From contig CP136064.1 of assembly GCA_032622095.1 (NCBI GenBank), forward strand, positions 181,384,011 through 181,448,010: a stretch of 64,000 nucleotides of DNA, read 5' to 3'. The notes beneath the pieces are model-generated. The model was given only the letters and a program-made list of their open reading frames with translations. It had not been told where the DNA came from and ran no database searches. Both the position numbers and the translations under genes were made by a program. Below are positions 34,681-47,098 of the stretch, in pieces. This DNA is from Siphonodentalium dalli (Eukaryota > Mollusca > Scaphopoda > Gadilida > Siphonodentaliidae). Each line of letters opens with the position of its first letter. Within the stretch, counting starts at the first letter, position 1.

Positions 34681-35283
34681 GGGAAACTGTGAACCTGCGA
34701 TTACGAGGTCCGTCCGATCTTTTGTGGACTTAAATTTTTTCGCTGCACTCAATTCAGTATGTTAGTCTCCATCTTTGTATGTGTCCGACTTACCTTTCCA
34801 AAGATTAACTTGAGTGCGTAAACATTTCCGTTACTGGCAGCCATGGGTGGGGTGGTATCTCTAATTTGCTTTGAAATCAACCCGTCATCGCAATATAGCC
34901 ATAGATAACTGACCGTTCATATGTCATACCAAATGATTAACAGGCAATATGCGCACAGTGTTATCCTAAAAGAGACATATTATGACCGTAGGTCGAGTTG
35001 AGAACAACCATTGCTAAAGAGCGGTTTGACATTAAAAGTCACCGCAACAAAAAGGCAAACGTCAGCTGATGGGAACGGAACAGATACCTGCTCTTTGTTA
35101 CGGCATTCCAGTGTTTGTGCAGAAGCTGATACATTTAAAATGTGCACAATCGCACCGCTTTGAATCAATATCAATACCAGCCGCAATGCATTCAGGGGTG
35201 TATCATTATCAACAGGTCCATCCTTTGGGGGCACTTTCATAATGCTATGTTCATGCGGTTTTATAACGCACGCTTAACTCTAA
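34681..35283. other. Gap between gene A remains and a Harbinger-like element
   Basis: No coherent coding frame or repeat is seen. The 86-codon minus-strand frame at 34980-35240 has no recognisable domain. It ends with TAA (35281-35283), the target duplication of the next element. Confidence 0.4.
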
Positions 35284-35636
35284 AGGTTGTTCCACACAGG
35301 GCGCGAGAGAGCGATTATAACGGCCGTTTTCTAACGTCCGTAAGGTTGTTCCACACCGGGCGCGAGCGAGCGATTATAACGGCCGTTTTCTAACGTCCGT
35401 AGCAGTTCAAAGCGCGCGATTTTTATGTTCACACCGCAAGCGACCGACTCGCTGACCACGAGGCGATTATAGCAGTGATTTTATGCTTCGTCGAATTGTC
35501 GATTTGTTGCAAACCAGCGAGATAATTGGACGGCTCTCAAATAGATGTTTATACGACCGTTATTTTTCTATTTGATGACGGCACACTGATTTGTCGCCGC
35601 GATAATGGAGGACTTTAGCGAGAGGCTAATAATCGA

Positions 35637-35765
35637 AGTACAACGCATGTGTGTCTGTATGGCACATGTGTGTCTGTATGACTGTGTGTGTCTGTATGAC
35701 TGTATGTATGTATGTATGTATGCATGTATGTCATGTGTGTCTGTATGACTGTATGTCTCTATGAC
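35637..35765. repeat. Microsatellite of TGTGTCTGTATGACTG and TATG units
   Basis: Irregular repeats of CATGTGTGTCTGTATGACTG surround a run of GTAT/GTATGCAT. Minus-strand frames here (HTDTHDIHAYIHTYIQ) are repeat artefacts. Confidence 0.8.
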
Positions 35766-36013
35766 CAAATAATTAAACCATTTATTTTTGTTATTTTTCG
35801 TGACTGAAATTCCACCTTAGATTACTATATTCAGTGTATTCCTTGTAAAGAATAAAATCATGGACCGTATAATCTGCTCCATTGGCGGGTGAATTATATT
35901 TTGGTATAATCAGGGGAAATGATAAAGAATATAACGAGCCTAGTTCATTCCAATAGACGTTGTGGTAAACATGAGACAATGCATTCATCAACTAATAATA
36001 ATCGCGTATTACC

Positions 36014-36830
36014 GGGTGGGAGCACTATTATAACTAATGTGTAGAAAAGATTACACATCAAATGTGTAAACGCGGTTAATACACATAGCAATGTGTAGTT
36101 TTACCTACAAATACATTGACCAAGTGCCGTTCTACACATAATGTGTACATTTTATTACACACACTTGTGTAAGAATGTAGATCGTGCGCATTGCGTGCCT
36201 TCAGTTTCATAGTCTGCTACATGACGACGATATTGTTTGAGTATATGTTTTGGAATACAATTTAATACTGTCTCAATACCCATGTAATTTTGAGTGACGA
36301 GAATAAACAAATTGTAGACAAGGAATGTAAGTTCAGAATTCCGACTTGTGAGTATTGTATTAATGATATATGAGGATATATTTGTTAAAACTTTCATGAA
36401 GAATACTGCTCTTACTCTTGTTTATATGATTGTTGTAATACGTTAATACTAATCACGTGCATGCAACCACGGCACGACCATGGTTTGTTCATTTAAAACG
36501 AAAACTCACACATGACAGAGCAAAATATTACGTACCATTGTACGCCATGAAAGTTTTAACATATAAATCTCCATACTATATACCCACAGTTCGGAATACT
36601 GAACTTTACATTCTTGTCTACGATATATATGTGTAAGAATTTACACAACATGTGTAAGGCATATGTGTTGATTTTATGCACACCAGTGTGTATACATGTG
36701 TATAAATTGACCCATTTATTGTGTAAAATATGTTTAAGATAAAAATTGAATAATGGTTGTGTAGCAGGGCTACACGTTGTTTGTAGAAACCCTACACATT
36801 AGTCATAAGTGTGTGGGGTGGGGGTATCCC
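36014..36830. mobile_element. Nested TGTGTA-rich inverted-repeat element
   Basis: The left part starts near CCGGGTGGGAGCAC and has AACTAATGTGTAG. The right part ends near CCCCACACACTTATG (read inversely) with GACTAATGTGTAG. Many TACACAT/TGTGTA hexamers occur near both ends (about 36030-36180 and 36625-36800), with an ordinary AT-rich middle. It may be a MITE or a self-complementary duplication. Confidence 0.45.
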
Positions 36831-37014
36831 CATGCAGCCACCTGACTCCCCGGAAATTAGCGTACACACAGAATAATAACCTGACTATCGCGCGCGACGA
36901 AGTGTTTCAGTCGCTTGCGGTGTGGACATAAAAATCGCGCGCTTTGAACTGCTACGGACGTTAGAAAACGGCCGTTATAATCGCTCGCTCGCGCCCGGTG
37001 TGGAACAACCTTAA

Positions 37015-38419
37015 GAGGGAGGTAAAGTGGAAAATTTATTATTTTTCTTCCATAGGGTTTCCATGTTAAAAATTTGAGACAAAATCCTGACTTCATAAAT
37101 TTAACTACAGAATCTATGAATGTACCTTCATGTAATTCCTGATTCCATCTAGTGACAAGGCGTCGTCGATTTTCGAAAAACGTACCCATTATCTAAATAT
37201 CACGCTTCAAAAAACTTTACGAACAACAGAAATTGGGGAAATTATGTCCGCCATTGGTGGAGTTATCGTGCCTGTGTTGATAAATGTGCTTATTTTACAA
37301 TGTTGAAAATAAAACGAACTGACTGTTGTGACAACACAGGGTCCATAACACAATTGGATAATCGTTTGTTGCGTAACACTGTATTGTTTTCATAAGCGAT
37401 CGCGCCATCGATTACTTACAGTCGGCATCAAGTTTTACGAAAAATCTCGCAGGAATTTCGACGTAAACATAACAAACTATGCAATAAACATATCACTCCG
37501 CCGAAATAGTTCGGAATATATATATATACGATATTAAGTAATAATATCACATAATACGTAATGTTAATGTCAAATACTTACACCTTGTGGCAGAAAAGTT
37601 ACACCTGGCTATTATTTAATGTTGATATCATCTTTCTTGTATGGTTTAAAATACCGACCGCGTGATTGAAATTTGGCGTATATAGTTACATCTAACGTGG
37701 TTGTTGGGCGACTTCCGCCTTCCTGGTAAATTCTCCCCGCGAAATAAACATCAATCTAATAAATTGTCAACGTTTGACCGGTAAGGAATCAATATATTGA
37801 TACAACATAGTATATACGTGTGTGTTAGATACATCAAAAAGTTATTGACGATCGCTTTATTGATCGACACGTACAGCTGAAGATTGCAAAGGGAATTTCT
37901 TGTTTATTTTCAGCCGAAATCGAAACTCACGAAGATAGGTAAACAGGAAGTATGAAAAGCTATTTCGCTGTGCATGGTATTTGGGACTGTACATTTTTGC
38001 ATACATGTATTTTTGAAAGTAAAGTGGTGCTCCATAGTTTTCTGAAATAGTTCTTGCAAATGGCTGTCTTTTTGGGCGGTTTGTTTACATATATTAAGTT
38101 AAAATTTCTGGAGTTTTAGGTTTGAAACTAGGAAATCCGCTTCACGTTGTCACTGCATGGGAGTATTAGCTACATGTTGATACCTCCTGTTGGCTATTTG
38201 ATATTCTTACCAGTTAGTATTTTCATCTCAAAAATGTTTTGACGTTCAAATGCATCTTTTTTGGAATGACAAATTTATTGCTTATCAGATATACTTAATC
38301 TTGGATTATTGTAGTATGTCTATGAACAAATATATTTATCATTTTTTGGTCTTTTAAAACAAAAATACATGAATTTCAACCGGTCCCCATTTCTGGAATT
38401 GTGCCACTTTACCTCCCTC
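37015..38419. mobile_element. TTAA-target element with 16-bp perfect inverted ends
   Basis: The left end GAGGGAGGTAAAGTGG follows TTAA (37011-37014), and the right end CCACTTTACCTCCCTC is followed by TTAA (38420-38423). TTAA duplication is the mark of piggyBac-type insertion. The 1405-bp inside has no transposase frame, so it would be moved in trans. It abuts the Harbinger-like element: its TTAA target includes the last base and the TAA of that element, so it landed there later. Confidence 0.75.
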
Positions 38420-38439
38420 TTAAGCCCCCCATTTATGTG

Positions 38440-39350
38440 CTCGCTGTTGTAAAGTTTCCGTTATATAAAATGGTGTACCATCTACATAACACAAGTACAT
38501 GCAGGCGCTATTATACCCCCATGACCGAAGGAAATGGTGGTTGTACTGGATTACATGCGTCCGATCGTCCTTCCATCCGTCTGTCCTTCCGTGCGTCCGG
38601 GCAGATATATCAACCACCGGTTGTTGGTATGGATGTTCACTACTATGAGGACATTCAATGAGTGTTCAATTGTTTTCGGGTTCTCTGGTTATTCAAATTT
38701 GCTTGTGTTGTGTCCCTCCGAGCAGATATCTCAACCATAGGTTGTCGGATCTTAATTAAATTTGGTATGGATGTCCACCACTATGAGGACATTCAACGGA
38801 GTGTTCATTCGTTCATTCTAGGGTTATTCATATTGTTATATCTGGATGTTACACATGGCTCATTAATTATACCCCTATTCCAAAAGATGTTGGTATACTG
38901 GATTAAACGCGTCCGTCCGTGTGTCCGTCCATTCATATATCTCAACCATGGGTTGTCGGATATCGATGAAATTTGGTATGCTTCAGGAAGGCTTCAGGAG
39001 GGCTTTCAACAGAGAGTTCATTGACGGTATTCACATTTTCCGTTCAAGGGTTGTCCCTCTTTGTTTATCTGAAAATGTTGGACTTCTGTCCGTCCGCTAA
39101 TATATCTCAACCATGGTTTATTGGATCTCGATGAAATTTGGTACGCATATTTGGCATCAGGAGTGCTTTCAAAAGAGGGTTCATTGACGTGACATTGTTC
39201 ACATTTCCGTTCAAGGGTTATCCCTCTTTCTTTATCGTTCGTTAAAATTGTCCAGTTATTTGTTCGTTCGTCACATTGTTTTCACAATTTGCTTTCCGAC
39301 CTGCCCATATTTCAATTTTCATCATGGGGTATCCCAGCACCCGCGGTGAA
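38440..39350. repeat. Degenerate tandem repeat with a TATCTCAACCATGGGTTGTC core
   Basis: Four to five diverged direct repeats share TATATCTCAACCA, GGTTGTCGGATCTCGATG and AAATTTGGTATG followed by GAGGACATTCAA or a variant (cores near 38606, 38727, 38935 and 39098), with GTCCGTCCGTC runs in between. It ends near GGGGTATCCCAGCACCCGCGG (39327). This kind of repeat is common in marine invertebrate DNA; no coding is seen. Confidence 0.6.
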
Positions 39351-39383
39351 ACCTATTGTTAATACATGTTTATTTTTTTCAAG

Positions 39384-41568
39384 ATGTTCAACCAACAGAC
39401 ACGAGTGAGGAGCACACAAAGAGGACAGAAGCTGTTGGCCCAGATGTGTGTGTGTCTTGTCAGACACATCTACCTGCAAATCCTATTCTTGGGCCCAATG
39501 AGGATACCATGGATATAATACTGCAGCTAGCAAGGAAAAGACTTGCATATGGTGACAAAACCGTGAAATAATTATGTGACAGAGTGGAACATTACAACAC
39601 CGCATATCTGAATGGCTGTCGGTTCTCCAAAACGTGTTATGTATATTTGCGGAACAAAGACAAGAAATATCTTGCTGAGAAGCGTTATAACACAGCCCTT
39701 GCTAGCGGGTATGCATCGATTACTAAACGGACTGCTGGTAGACCAATTGGAACAACTCCAAAAATGCAACAGCAATAAGTCGCGTAACACACCCCACAGC
39801 TTACGATCTTCCACTCTGCCATATGATTCTGTGCATGTGTTTCTGTCAGCAGTCGGACGGACAGCCACACAAAGTTGAGTTCTTAGATAATGGTAGCAGA
39901 TTCCTTGAGGCGGCTAGAGCATTCCATGATATGTGCTTGGAAACAAGGCTCAATACTGTGTGTGACAGTCTGACGCGCGGTGGCAAATGAATGTAAATAT
40001 CACTTACCATGTTGGTTCAATGCACAAAGACAAGTTACGCGCGAGCAGAGTAGACCCGAGGGTCATGGTGTCGAGAAAGTGTCAGGAATTATATAAAATA
40101 ATGTATTCGTGGAAACCTATACCTTGACGAAAACAGGACACCAGTCTTAAACATGTCCACCGTGAATGATAGGATAGGATAGATAGGATAGGATAGGATA
40201 ATTTATTTACAATATACACATGAATAATACAATGGAAGTAACACATAAAAGGTAATGTTGTATATTGTTGATATGTACCGATACATGTTGGTTGACAATG
40301 GTGCCGACAATGTGAGTGACACTTATAGAGCTTGCCTCAATACTCTTATAATGGACAATACATCAACTGCGCGTCTGGTTCACTCCTATCGTTTATATCA
40401 TCCAACGCAAATTATTAATGAAAACGTTAGTTCGAAGGCTCTGTCTGCATTTGACGTGGATAGCGCAGAATATATGAAGGCAATGCTGAAAGTCACACAA
40501 GTTCTACGCCGCGAGTTAAAAACTCGGCAAGGAACGGTTGAGAAAATCAAAGCGATTAAACACATAGCCCTGTACCTGTCCCTGCGCCATCTTTATATTC
40601 AGAGACTCCAAACAAAGTATCCCAATGAATGTGCAGACATCGAGCTTGCACTGGCTCCGGGTGAACCCTTGTTTGTACCAGGAGAGGCATCGACTCACAA
40701 TCAAAATTCATTCAGGGAATTCCACCATGACGCCGTGTCAAAACTGGATAATATTAACTACCTCTCCACACAAGAGAAGCTAGATGAAGATTTATCCAAT
40801 CAGCCACAATTATTTACATCATTCATGTGCATGTTTGAAGCAGAAAATCATCCGTTCAACCAGACATCGTGACTGGCTATTACACCGTGCAAGCCTCAGA
40901 GAATTCACAAAATATTTCTTTGCCGGGGATCAGACCAGTTATATATACTCGAATCATCGACATTGGTGACGCTCATCGTGCTCTTGGCACTAAGCATGTC
41001 TCTGCACTCGTTGGTTTTCATGCGTTGACAGGTAGTGACCAGACCTTTAAGTTCAATGGAAAATCTAAGCTTCGTGTTTGTAGGCATTCATTGAAGCTGG
41101 TGACGAGGAGCTCACTGCCTTAACTAAGCTCGGTGGAGATGACCAATATCCTGACACCACGACCGTGGACAGTCTTGAAATTTGTTGTCAGATTATACAA
41201 AACTCGCAAATCTAGCACATGTAATATTTCCGATCTTGCAAACCTTAGATTTCATTTGTTCAGCAAGTATCAATTTGGCTCTGAAAAACTACCCCAACAA
41301 CATCCTCTTTGGTGTCATTACACGTGCAAGATACGGAAAAGCGCAGATCGCCCTCATCCAGATTTACCGGATCCATCAGCATATGACTGGAAGATCTCAT
41401 TGCAAATGGTAATGAAGGAAAACCTTCCAGCTCCATCGGGAATAATATACCTATATGGGTTGTTGTACATGGAAATGTGGGTGCGGGACAAAGAGATGCA
41501 CATGTGAGAAGAATGGTCTTCTCTGTACGGACATGTGCAAGTGTGTCATGCAGTTGTTTCAATAATGA
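39384..41568 (+). pseudogene. Second copy of gene A, internally deleted
   Basis: Plus-strand pieces in order: VCVSCQTHLPANPILGPNED (39450), CRFSKTCYVYLRNKDKKYL (39620-39680), TKRTAGRPIGTTPK, AARAFHDMCLETRLNTVCD (39910-39965), KYHLPCWFNAQ (40000), then YRYMLVDNGADN and SAEYMKAMLKVTQVLRR (40270-40510). After a deletion follow YLSLRHLYIQRLQTKYPNEC (40570-40630) and GEASTHNQNSFREFHHDAV. After another deletion follow GTKHVSALVGFHALTGSDQ (40985-41040), LRFHLFSKYQFGSEKLP, HPDLPDPSAYDWK and the Cys-rich tail. Compared with the minus-strand copy it lacks FAIDN and GIDHA but keeps HALTGSD. A GATAG run sits at 40168-40200. The copy is inactive. Confidence 0.65.
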
Positions 41569-42571
41569 GATTAGTATTATCCATCATGGCCTGGGATGTG
41601 GGATAGACAATTCTCCCACCCCTACACATTCTAGCACAGACAGCCCGTGTGAGATAGTTGGGTGAGATTTCCCTGTCCCACCCAACACGTGACCATCTGT
41701 CTCACCCCACCACGTGACAGCTTTACCTATTTAATTAAGAGCCGGAACTGATTTAAGAATCCGTCATAATGTTTTGTGTGAACTAAAACAATGGCGACCA
41801 ACCAGTTACGCTTCACGATTCAAGTAAATACATACGGACGAATTCGTGGACGCTAATACAAATGGAGATAAGCCTCAAATGTTAATCACGAAGAACCTTC
41901 AAGGAATCAGAGAGTTAAATGTGTTCCAGAGTCGGGGAGCGAGTACACCGTGGAATCACCGTGGAATGCTAAATGTGAAGGTAACTGAAGAATGACCTTC
42001 ACCTGATACATGTGACACGTTATTAAAGGATGACATCGTGTTTATTTGATTTGTACATCATATCTAAATAATTTAAACTGGTGAATTAATGGGGGAATGG
42101 ATTTTTGTGAGTGGGAAATTGATTTAAGTCGCTGCTGTAGTTCTGGGTTTTTACAGACCAAATTTACCTGTGGGATAGCCATGTCGTACACTTGGGGATT
42201 TATTTAAAAAAGAAAACACATGACATATGATTTGTCTTGCATTTTCGTGATCAACTGGTGTCAATCTAGCTGGGTAAACACCACTGGAATAGCATATAGG
42301 CTTCAATTCAGAGAATTCGGTCGAAACGTTAACAATGTCGCCTATGGGAAACCATTTAGTTCAGTGATTCCCAACTTTTTATTTTGAAAATAATTTTTGT
42401 TCAAATCAAAACAAGCATAGTTTTACATGTATTATACAGTTTAGAAAAAAAAAAAAAATAACATAAAAAAAAATAGGGACAATCATATTTTTAAGCCAAG
42501 GAGGGGATGTCAGTATAGCATGTTTAAATTCTTTTTTTTATCGGGAGAGGTTTTTGCGGCGTGGAATGGGT

Positions 42572-43600
42572 TTATTGCTTTTGCATATTTATGTTTATTC
42601 GTGTAACAAGGTTGATCCAGGATAACCAGCGGTTGTGAAATGATTTGTACCGACAGAGAGTATAAAACGCAAGTTTTTCTGAAGCATAATATGTTTTTAA
42701 TTCCTGTTGTATGCTCTCCATTGTTGGAAGTTTTCCCATCATTTTTTGTCTATAAATATTAAATTTGATTAATATTAATAAGAAGCTAAGAAGTTTGTCT
42801 TCTGGAATATCGCGTTTATGTCCAAGCAGAATCATAGATGTAATCTAATAAATTTAATCTCGTTGAGGTTTCTCTAAATATCCAGTTTTGTATTTGCTGC
42901 CATAATTTATGTATTATCTCGCATTCCCAAAATATGTGTTTAATAGTTTCATTTTCGCTTCCACAGAAAGTGCATGCATCGTTATCAATTAGTTTCATTT
43001 TTTTCATTAACGACTTAGTTCCCAGAATTCTAGTATTAATACGGTATTGAAACCATCGGTATTTCGTACTTGTGCAACATTTGAAAGGATTTTCTAAGAT
43101 TCTTGACCACTCATCATCCCCCATTGTTTCCATCAGTTCTGATGACCATTTGTCTTTATATTTATGGGAAATAGTTTCGTTGTTAGTAAATATACTATAT
43201 GTATCTTTCGTTTCCATATTAGATATCATGAATAATTGAAAAGGCATAATAGGTCGTGGTAGAGGTTTAAATGGCCCGCTTTCTATGCGTTCGTTAAGAA
43301 ACTTTTTTACATGTCTGAATATTCTGCTATATGATAAAAAGTCTATTTTAATTTGATATTTTCGTTCGTATTCTTCTTTTGTTAGTAAAACTCCATCGTC
43401 ATTTATTATATCGTTGACCAGATAAATGCCATTCTTTTCTAATCCGCTACATTGTATTGTTTTCCCATTCAAACTAATATTTGGGTTATCGTTAATTATA
43501 TTGCTGTAGCACTGCGATGGGTTTGCGGGAGATATTATGGTGCAAAATTTGGCCCATGATTCTATTACTTCTATCCAGAAAGGATCGCAAATATTCTTAA
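42572..43600 (-). pseudogene. LINE C-terminal coding segment
   Basis: The frame is open from the TTAA insertion point to near 42816 and continues after a +1 change to a stop at 42572. It carries the Cys/His knuckle (CxxC...HxxxxC) typical of the Tx1/L1 C-terminus. Sequence upstream of 43600 in the same frame belongs to the MITE, not the LINE. Confidence 0.7.
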
Positions 43601-44094
43601 AGGTACGGTTGGCCTTGGCGGTGGGTATTCTGTAAAAATATTTCCACCCGTCAAAAACCGCCACAAACAGAAAGAACATCAAAATGTAGACAGACTTTGT
43701 CCGTATACACATAAGAAATATCGCATAAACAGTATGTTATTGTCATATATTTGACTATTGTTATGTAAACAAAAGCATAACAAGTTACTTTTCTGGTGTT
43801 TGTTTATATTATGATGGTAAACATAAAGAGCGCTCTTTGTGGGTGAATTCCTGCTATGGAACTAATAAAGAGCGTTTATGCCATTTGTGTGTGATTAGCC
43901 AGTAGCATTGTGCTGTCTTCTGTAACACAATCAGGCTCTTGTTTAGGTAAAATATAGTAGGTCTTTATGATAACATGCTGTTTGCGCGATGGTCATGATA
44001 TATATGAACGAAACTGTATGCGTTTTAATGTTTTTCTGTTTACGGTGTTTGGAACAAATATGAATATTTTCGACAATTAAGGCCTCACGTGCCT
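43601..44094. mobile_element. TTAA-target MITE, 494 bp, inside the LINE
   Basis: TTAA stands on both sides (43597-43600 and 44095-44098). Ends are AGGTACGGTTGGCC and, inverted, AGGCACGTGAGGCC (10 of 14 match). Taking out the element with one TTAA brings NYIK-coding and NICDPFW-coding LINE sequence into one frame, so the insertion is precise. It carries two ATAAAGAGCG motifs (43823-43832 and 43865-43874), the first inside the palindrome AAAGAGCGCTCTTT. Confidence 0.8.
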
Positions 44095-44304
44095 TTAATG
44101 TAGTTTCTTAGTTGTTTTGGGTTTGATAGATACCATTTTTCAGGTAGATGTTGATTATTTGCAGTAAAAATATTCGCCCAGTTACATGTTTTCAAAATAA
44201 GTTTCTTTATCCAAGATAATTTCATTGAACACATAAAATTCACTATGTCAACCATTTTACACCCACCAACTGAGTATGACTCTTGTAGTTGCTTCCTGGA
44301 GATT

Positions 44305-44754
44305 ATTATCAATGAACTATTTAGGCTCATCTAAAGTTTATTTTAATTAAAATAAGAATATTTCGCCAGATATGGAAAATAAGAGATGGTAAGTAAAAGT
44401 GCACCAGCTCTGCGGTGCCGCGGAGGGATGCCTGGGCCGATCGGGCCCCGCTCCACGCGGTGTATTTGTCCCGTGTGGAGCGGGGGGTGCTTCACCATGG
44501 CGCCCGGTGAAGCGGTATGGCAGGGTGGTGGGAATGAGGGTGTTACAACAGTGGTTGGTAGTCGTGGGTAGATTGGAGCTGCATGCATTCCAAGAAATGT
44601 GTGCGGCTTTAATATGCCCAAGGCTGCCTGTTGCTGTGGGGAAACATATTACAACGCACGCGTGTAACCTGTAAATTATATGTATATATGTTAATTGATG
44701 TTGTCTAAATGTCATTAATTGATTTTCATAGACACTAAACTTGATTGATTGATT
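44305..44754 (+). mobile_element. 450-bp SINE-like insert with a TTGA tail, inside the LINE
   Basis: GAGATT stands on both sides (44299-44304 and 44755-44760). Read on the plus strand the insert ends in (TTGA)n, as many molluscan SINEs do. The middle (44400-44640) is strikingly GC-rich for this window (GGGCCCCGCTCCACGCGG, GGCGCCCGGTGAAGCG). No tRNA-like A and B boxes could be made out. Removal restores the LINE frame between KVDRIS and RKQLQ. Confidence 0.6.
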
Positions 44755-45739
44755 GAGATTCTGTCCACTTTGCTGTTCCAAATGAAGTTATATAGTTTTG
44801 TGGTTAACGATTTAATGAATTCACCACTGGGATTAGGAATTGTTTGAAAAAGGAAAGATACTTTTGATAAAATCAGTGACTTTATAACAGTAATACGACC
44901 AAGAGGTGTTAAGTTCAGTTTAGACCACAAATTTAGCATATTGTCTATTGTTTCATAATTATTGATAAACATGTAATGTAATGCCTATTAATCTGAAAGA
45001 AGTTGGATTCCACTGAATTTTCCATCTATCGCATATGACTTCAGTACAATCATGCTTACTACCAATCCACACCGCAAACGTTTTGTTATAATTAATTTTT
45101 AAACCTGAAATAGACCAAAACCTTTCTAGCAACTGAAATGTACTGTCAAGAGACAGGGGATCGCCATCTAAAAGCAAAGTTGAGTCATCCGCGTATTGCG
45201 TTATCTTGATTTCCGCATCACTAATTTTGATGCCCTTAATAGTTTTGCAATTCCTTACAGACAGACTTAATATTTCTGTACATAATAAAAATATATACGG
45301 ATATATTGGATCTCCTTGTCGACAGCCTCTCTGGGTGCAAAACGCTGGAGATATATTTCCATTAATATTCAAATTTGAATTGATACATTGTATAACGTTT
45401 GGATATAGCCGATAAATTTTGGACTGAAATTGAATTTTTTTAGCACACTTGACATGAATGACCAATAAATTGAATCAAACGCTTTCTCAAAGTCTAAAAG
45501 AAGCAAAAGGCCTGGAATATTCTTTTCTCTGGTAAAATTGATCACGTCTGAAATTAATCTAATATTTTCTCCAATGTACCTCCCGGCCATGAAGCCTTTT
45601 TGATCTTCGTGTATAACTTGCGGTAAAACTGTCTTTAGACGATTTGCCAACACACCAGAAAGAAGTTTATAACTAACATTTAGTAAGGAAATTGGTCTCC
45701 AGTTTGATTCCTCAACATAACCTCACGTACCATGTCTAT

Positions 45740-46000
45740 TTACTCTAACCAGATATTTGGTCCGGACACTCGGCAAGCCTCGTGTCCGGCCCAAATATCT
45801 GGCCCCTCGCATGAGCTTTTTTTCCATCCCACACCCCAGGTCATGATGGATAATATTAATCTCACCCGAGGGGCCATATATTTCGGCCGGACACAAGGCG
45901 TGCCGAGTGTCCGGACCAAATTTATGGCCCGGAGGGCGAGCTTTTTCCATACCCAAATCCCAGGTCATGATGGATCATTTTTCTCCCAACCCAAGAGCCT
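45740..46000. repeat. MITE-like repeat with paired GTCCGGACACTCGGC motifs
   Basis: Inverted arms at about 45751-45812 and 45873-45936 share TTTGGTCCGGACACTCGGC and the complementary CGTGTCCGGCC. Each arm is followed by a direct repeat GAGCTTTTT..CCCAGGTCATGATGGAT. The stretch CCCAGGTCATGATGGATAAT also occurs inverted at 41573-41600, at the left edge of the 6.55-kb element. Confidence 0.6.
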
Positions 46001-47098
46001 CATTCCGATTTTTTGTTTTATACCAATCTTTGGCACATTCCAGTAGCTTCGTAACGGTATATCTGGGTAGAAATCTGATACTATATTCATGATTATCTGG
46101 GATGATTTCGGTATATACTGCAAAAACCTAAGCGCGCCATCCGTACACGCATGGTTAATACGTTAGAGTGAAATTGACATGGTCTTGTGAAATCGACACG
46201 AATACGTCACAGCGTTGTGCACCTGCATATATTCCGAGAAACTCGCGTATTGATAATCGACTTTTTTTCAGCCCAATCTAAAAGTAGATTGAACTTACCT
46301 AAAATAGAATAATTTATTCATCAGTCAAGGGTCAGCCGAGTCCAAAACATTATTGTTGGCGACGGCCGCCATTTTGTATTGATTAATACCAAATTGAAAT
46401 GTGCAATTGGGCAAAATGTTCCAGGGCAAAAATAAAAAACTTTGTTCTGGTAAATGTTAGCTATATTTCATCATACGTAGGAACATCATGCTCCTAAAGC
46501 CAAAGATATTTAAAAAAAAAATGAATGTAAATTAAACCAAAGCCCTGGTTAACAAAAACTGAAATTGCATGAAAGCGTTTTGTTTACATAATTTATAAAA
46601 TTATTAAAAATATTTGCCCCGAAAGAGGATTATATGGGCCTTACTGGCCGTTAAGATTTGATCTTCCATTTTCTAACGGTATATTCACCTAAAAGATTGA
46701 AGAAATATTCTCAAAGTTCAAAGTCGACAAACGGAAACTATAAGTTCCGATTGATAGATCGCAAATTCCTTTTAAGATTGCTTCTTGTGAAACCAGTAAA
46801 GGCGTCATGACATCAAGACGTACATCATGACGTCACAACCTACATCGGCGCGCAAAATTCCAGACAGGGCTGCGTCGCGATGGCCAGACAGCTAAGACTC
46901 GTATCACACGGGCAGGCTAAACATCCACATTTACGTTATATGTGATTATTTACATACATGTACATTGTATATATTATTTTCTTGTGTCCCGTTAAGGTTT
47001 ATCATCAAATCTTTCTAAAGATAAAAATTCATCCGATAATCCCATGAACAGTAACAAGCGGGCGCAAATTACGTTTACGTATGATCATATTACAATGT

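Larger units (their letters stand above)
35284..37011. mobile_element. Harbinger-like element, 1728 bp, non-autonomous
   Basis: Inverted ends AGGTTGTTCCACAC (35284) and GTGTGGAACAACCT (37011) extend inward about 130 bp through GCGAGCGATTATAACGG and AGCGCGCGATTTTTAT. TAA lies on each side (35281-35283 and 37012-37014), the TWA target of PIF/Harbinger elements. At the left end the first 57 bp are present twice in tandem, the second copy matching the right end better. Inside are a microsatellite and a nested TGTGTA-rich element; no transposase is seen. Confidence 0.75.
42531..45721 (-). mobile_element. Second Tx1/L1-like LINE, 5'-truncated
   Basis: Minus-strand reverse transcriptase coding starts near NWRPISLLNVSYKLLSG (45715), with HEDQKGFMAGRYIGENIR, the palm LLLLLDFEKAFDSI, RGCRQGDPIYPYIFLL and ITQYADDSTLLLDG (YADD intact), and LTPLGRITVIKSLILSK. 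After two inserts come GGCKMVDIVNFMCSMKLSWI, then CDPFWIEVIESW and YRWFQYRINTRILGTKSL, and the knuckle CTFCGSENETIKHIFWEC. It ends with KTYYASEKLAFYTL near 42640. The 3' end is a T-run on the plus strand near 42532. It is more intact than the LINE at 30.5 kb and about as related as two members of one superfamily. Confidence 0.8.

Noticed and set aside
44343-44781. GC-rich overlapping frames on both strands
   Set aside because: No domain on either strand; they come from the GC-rich core of a 450-bp insert and adjoining LINE sequence.
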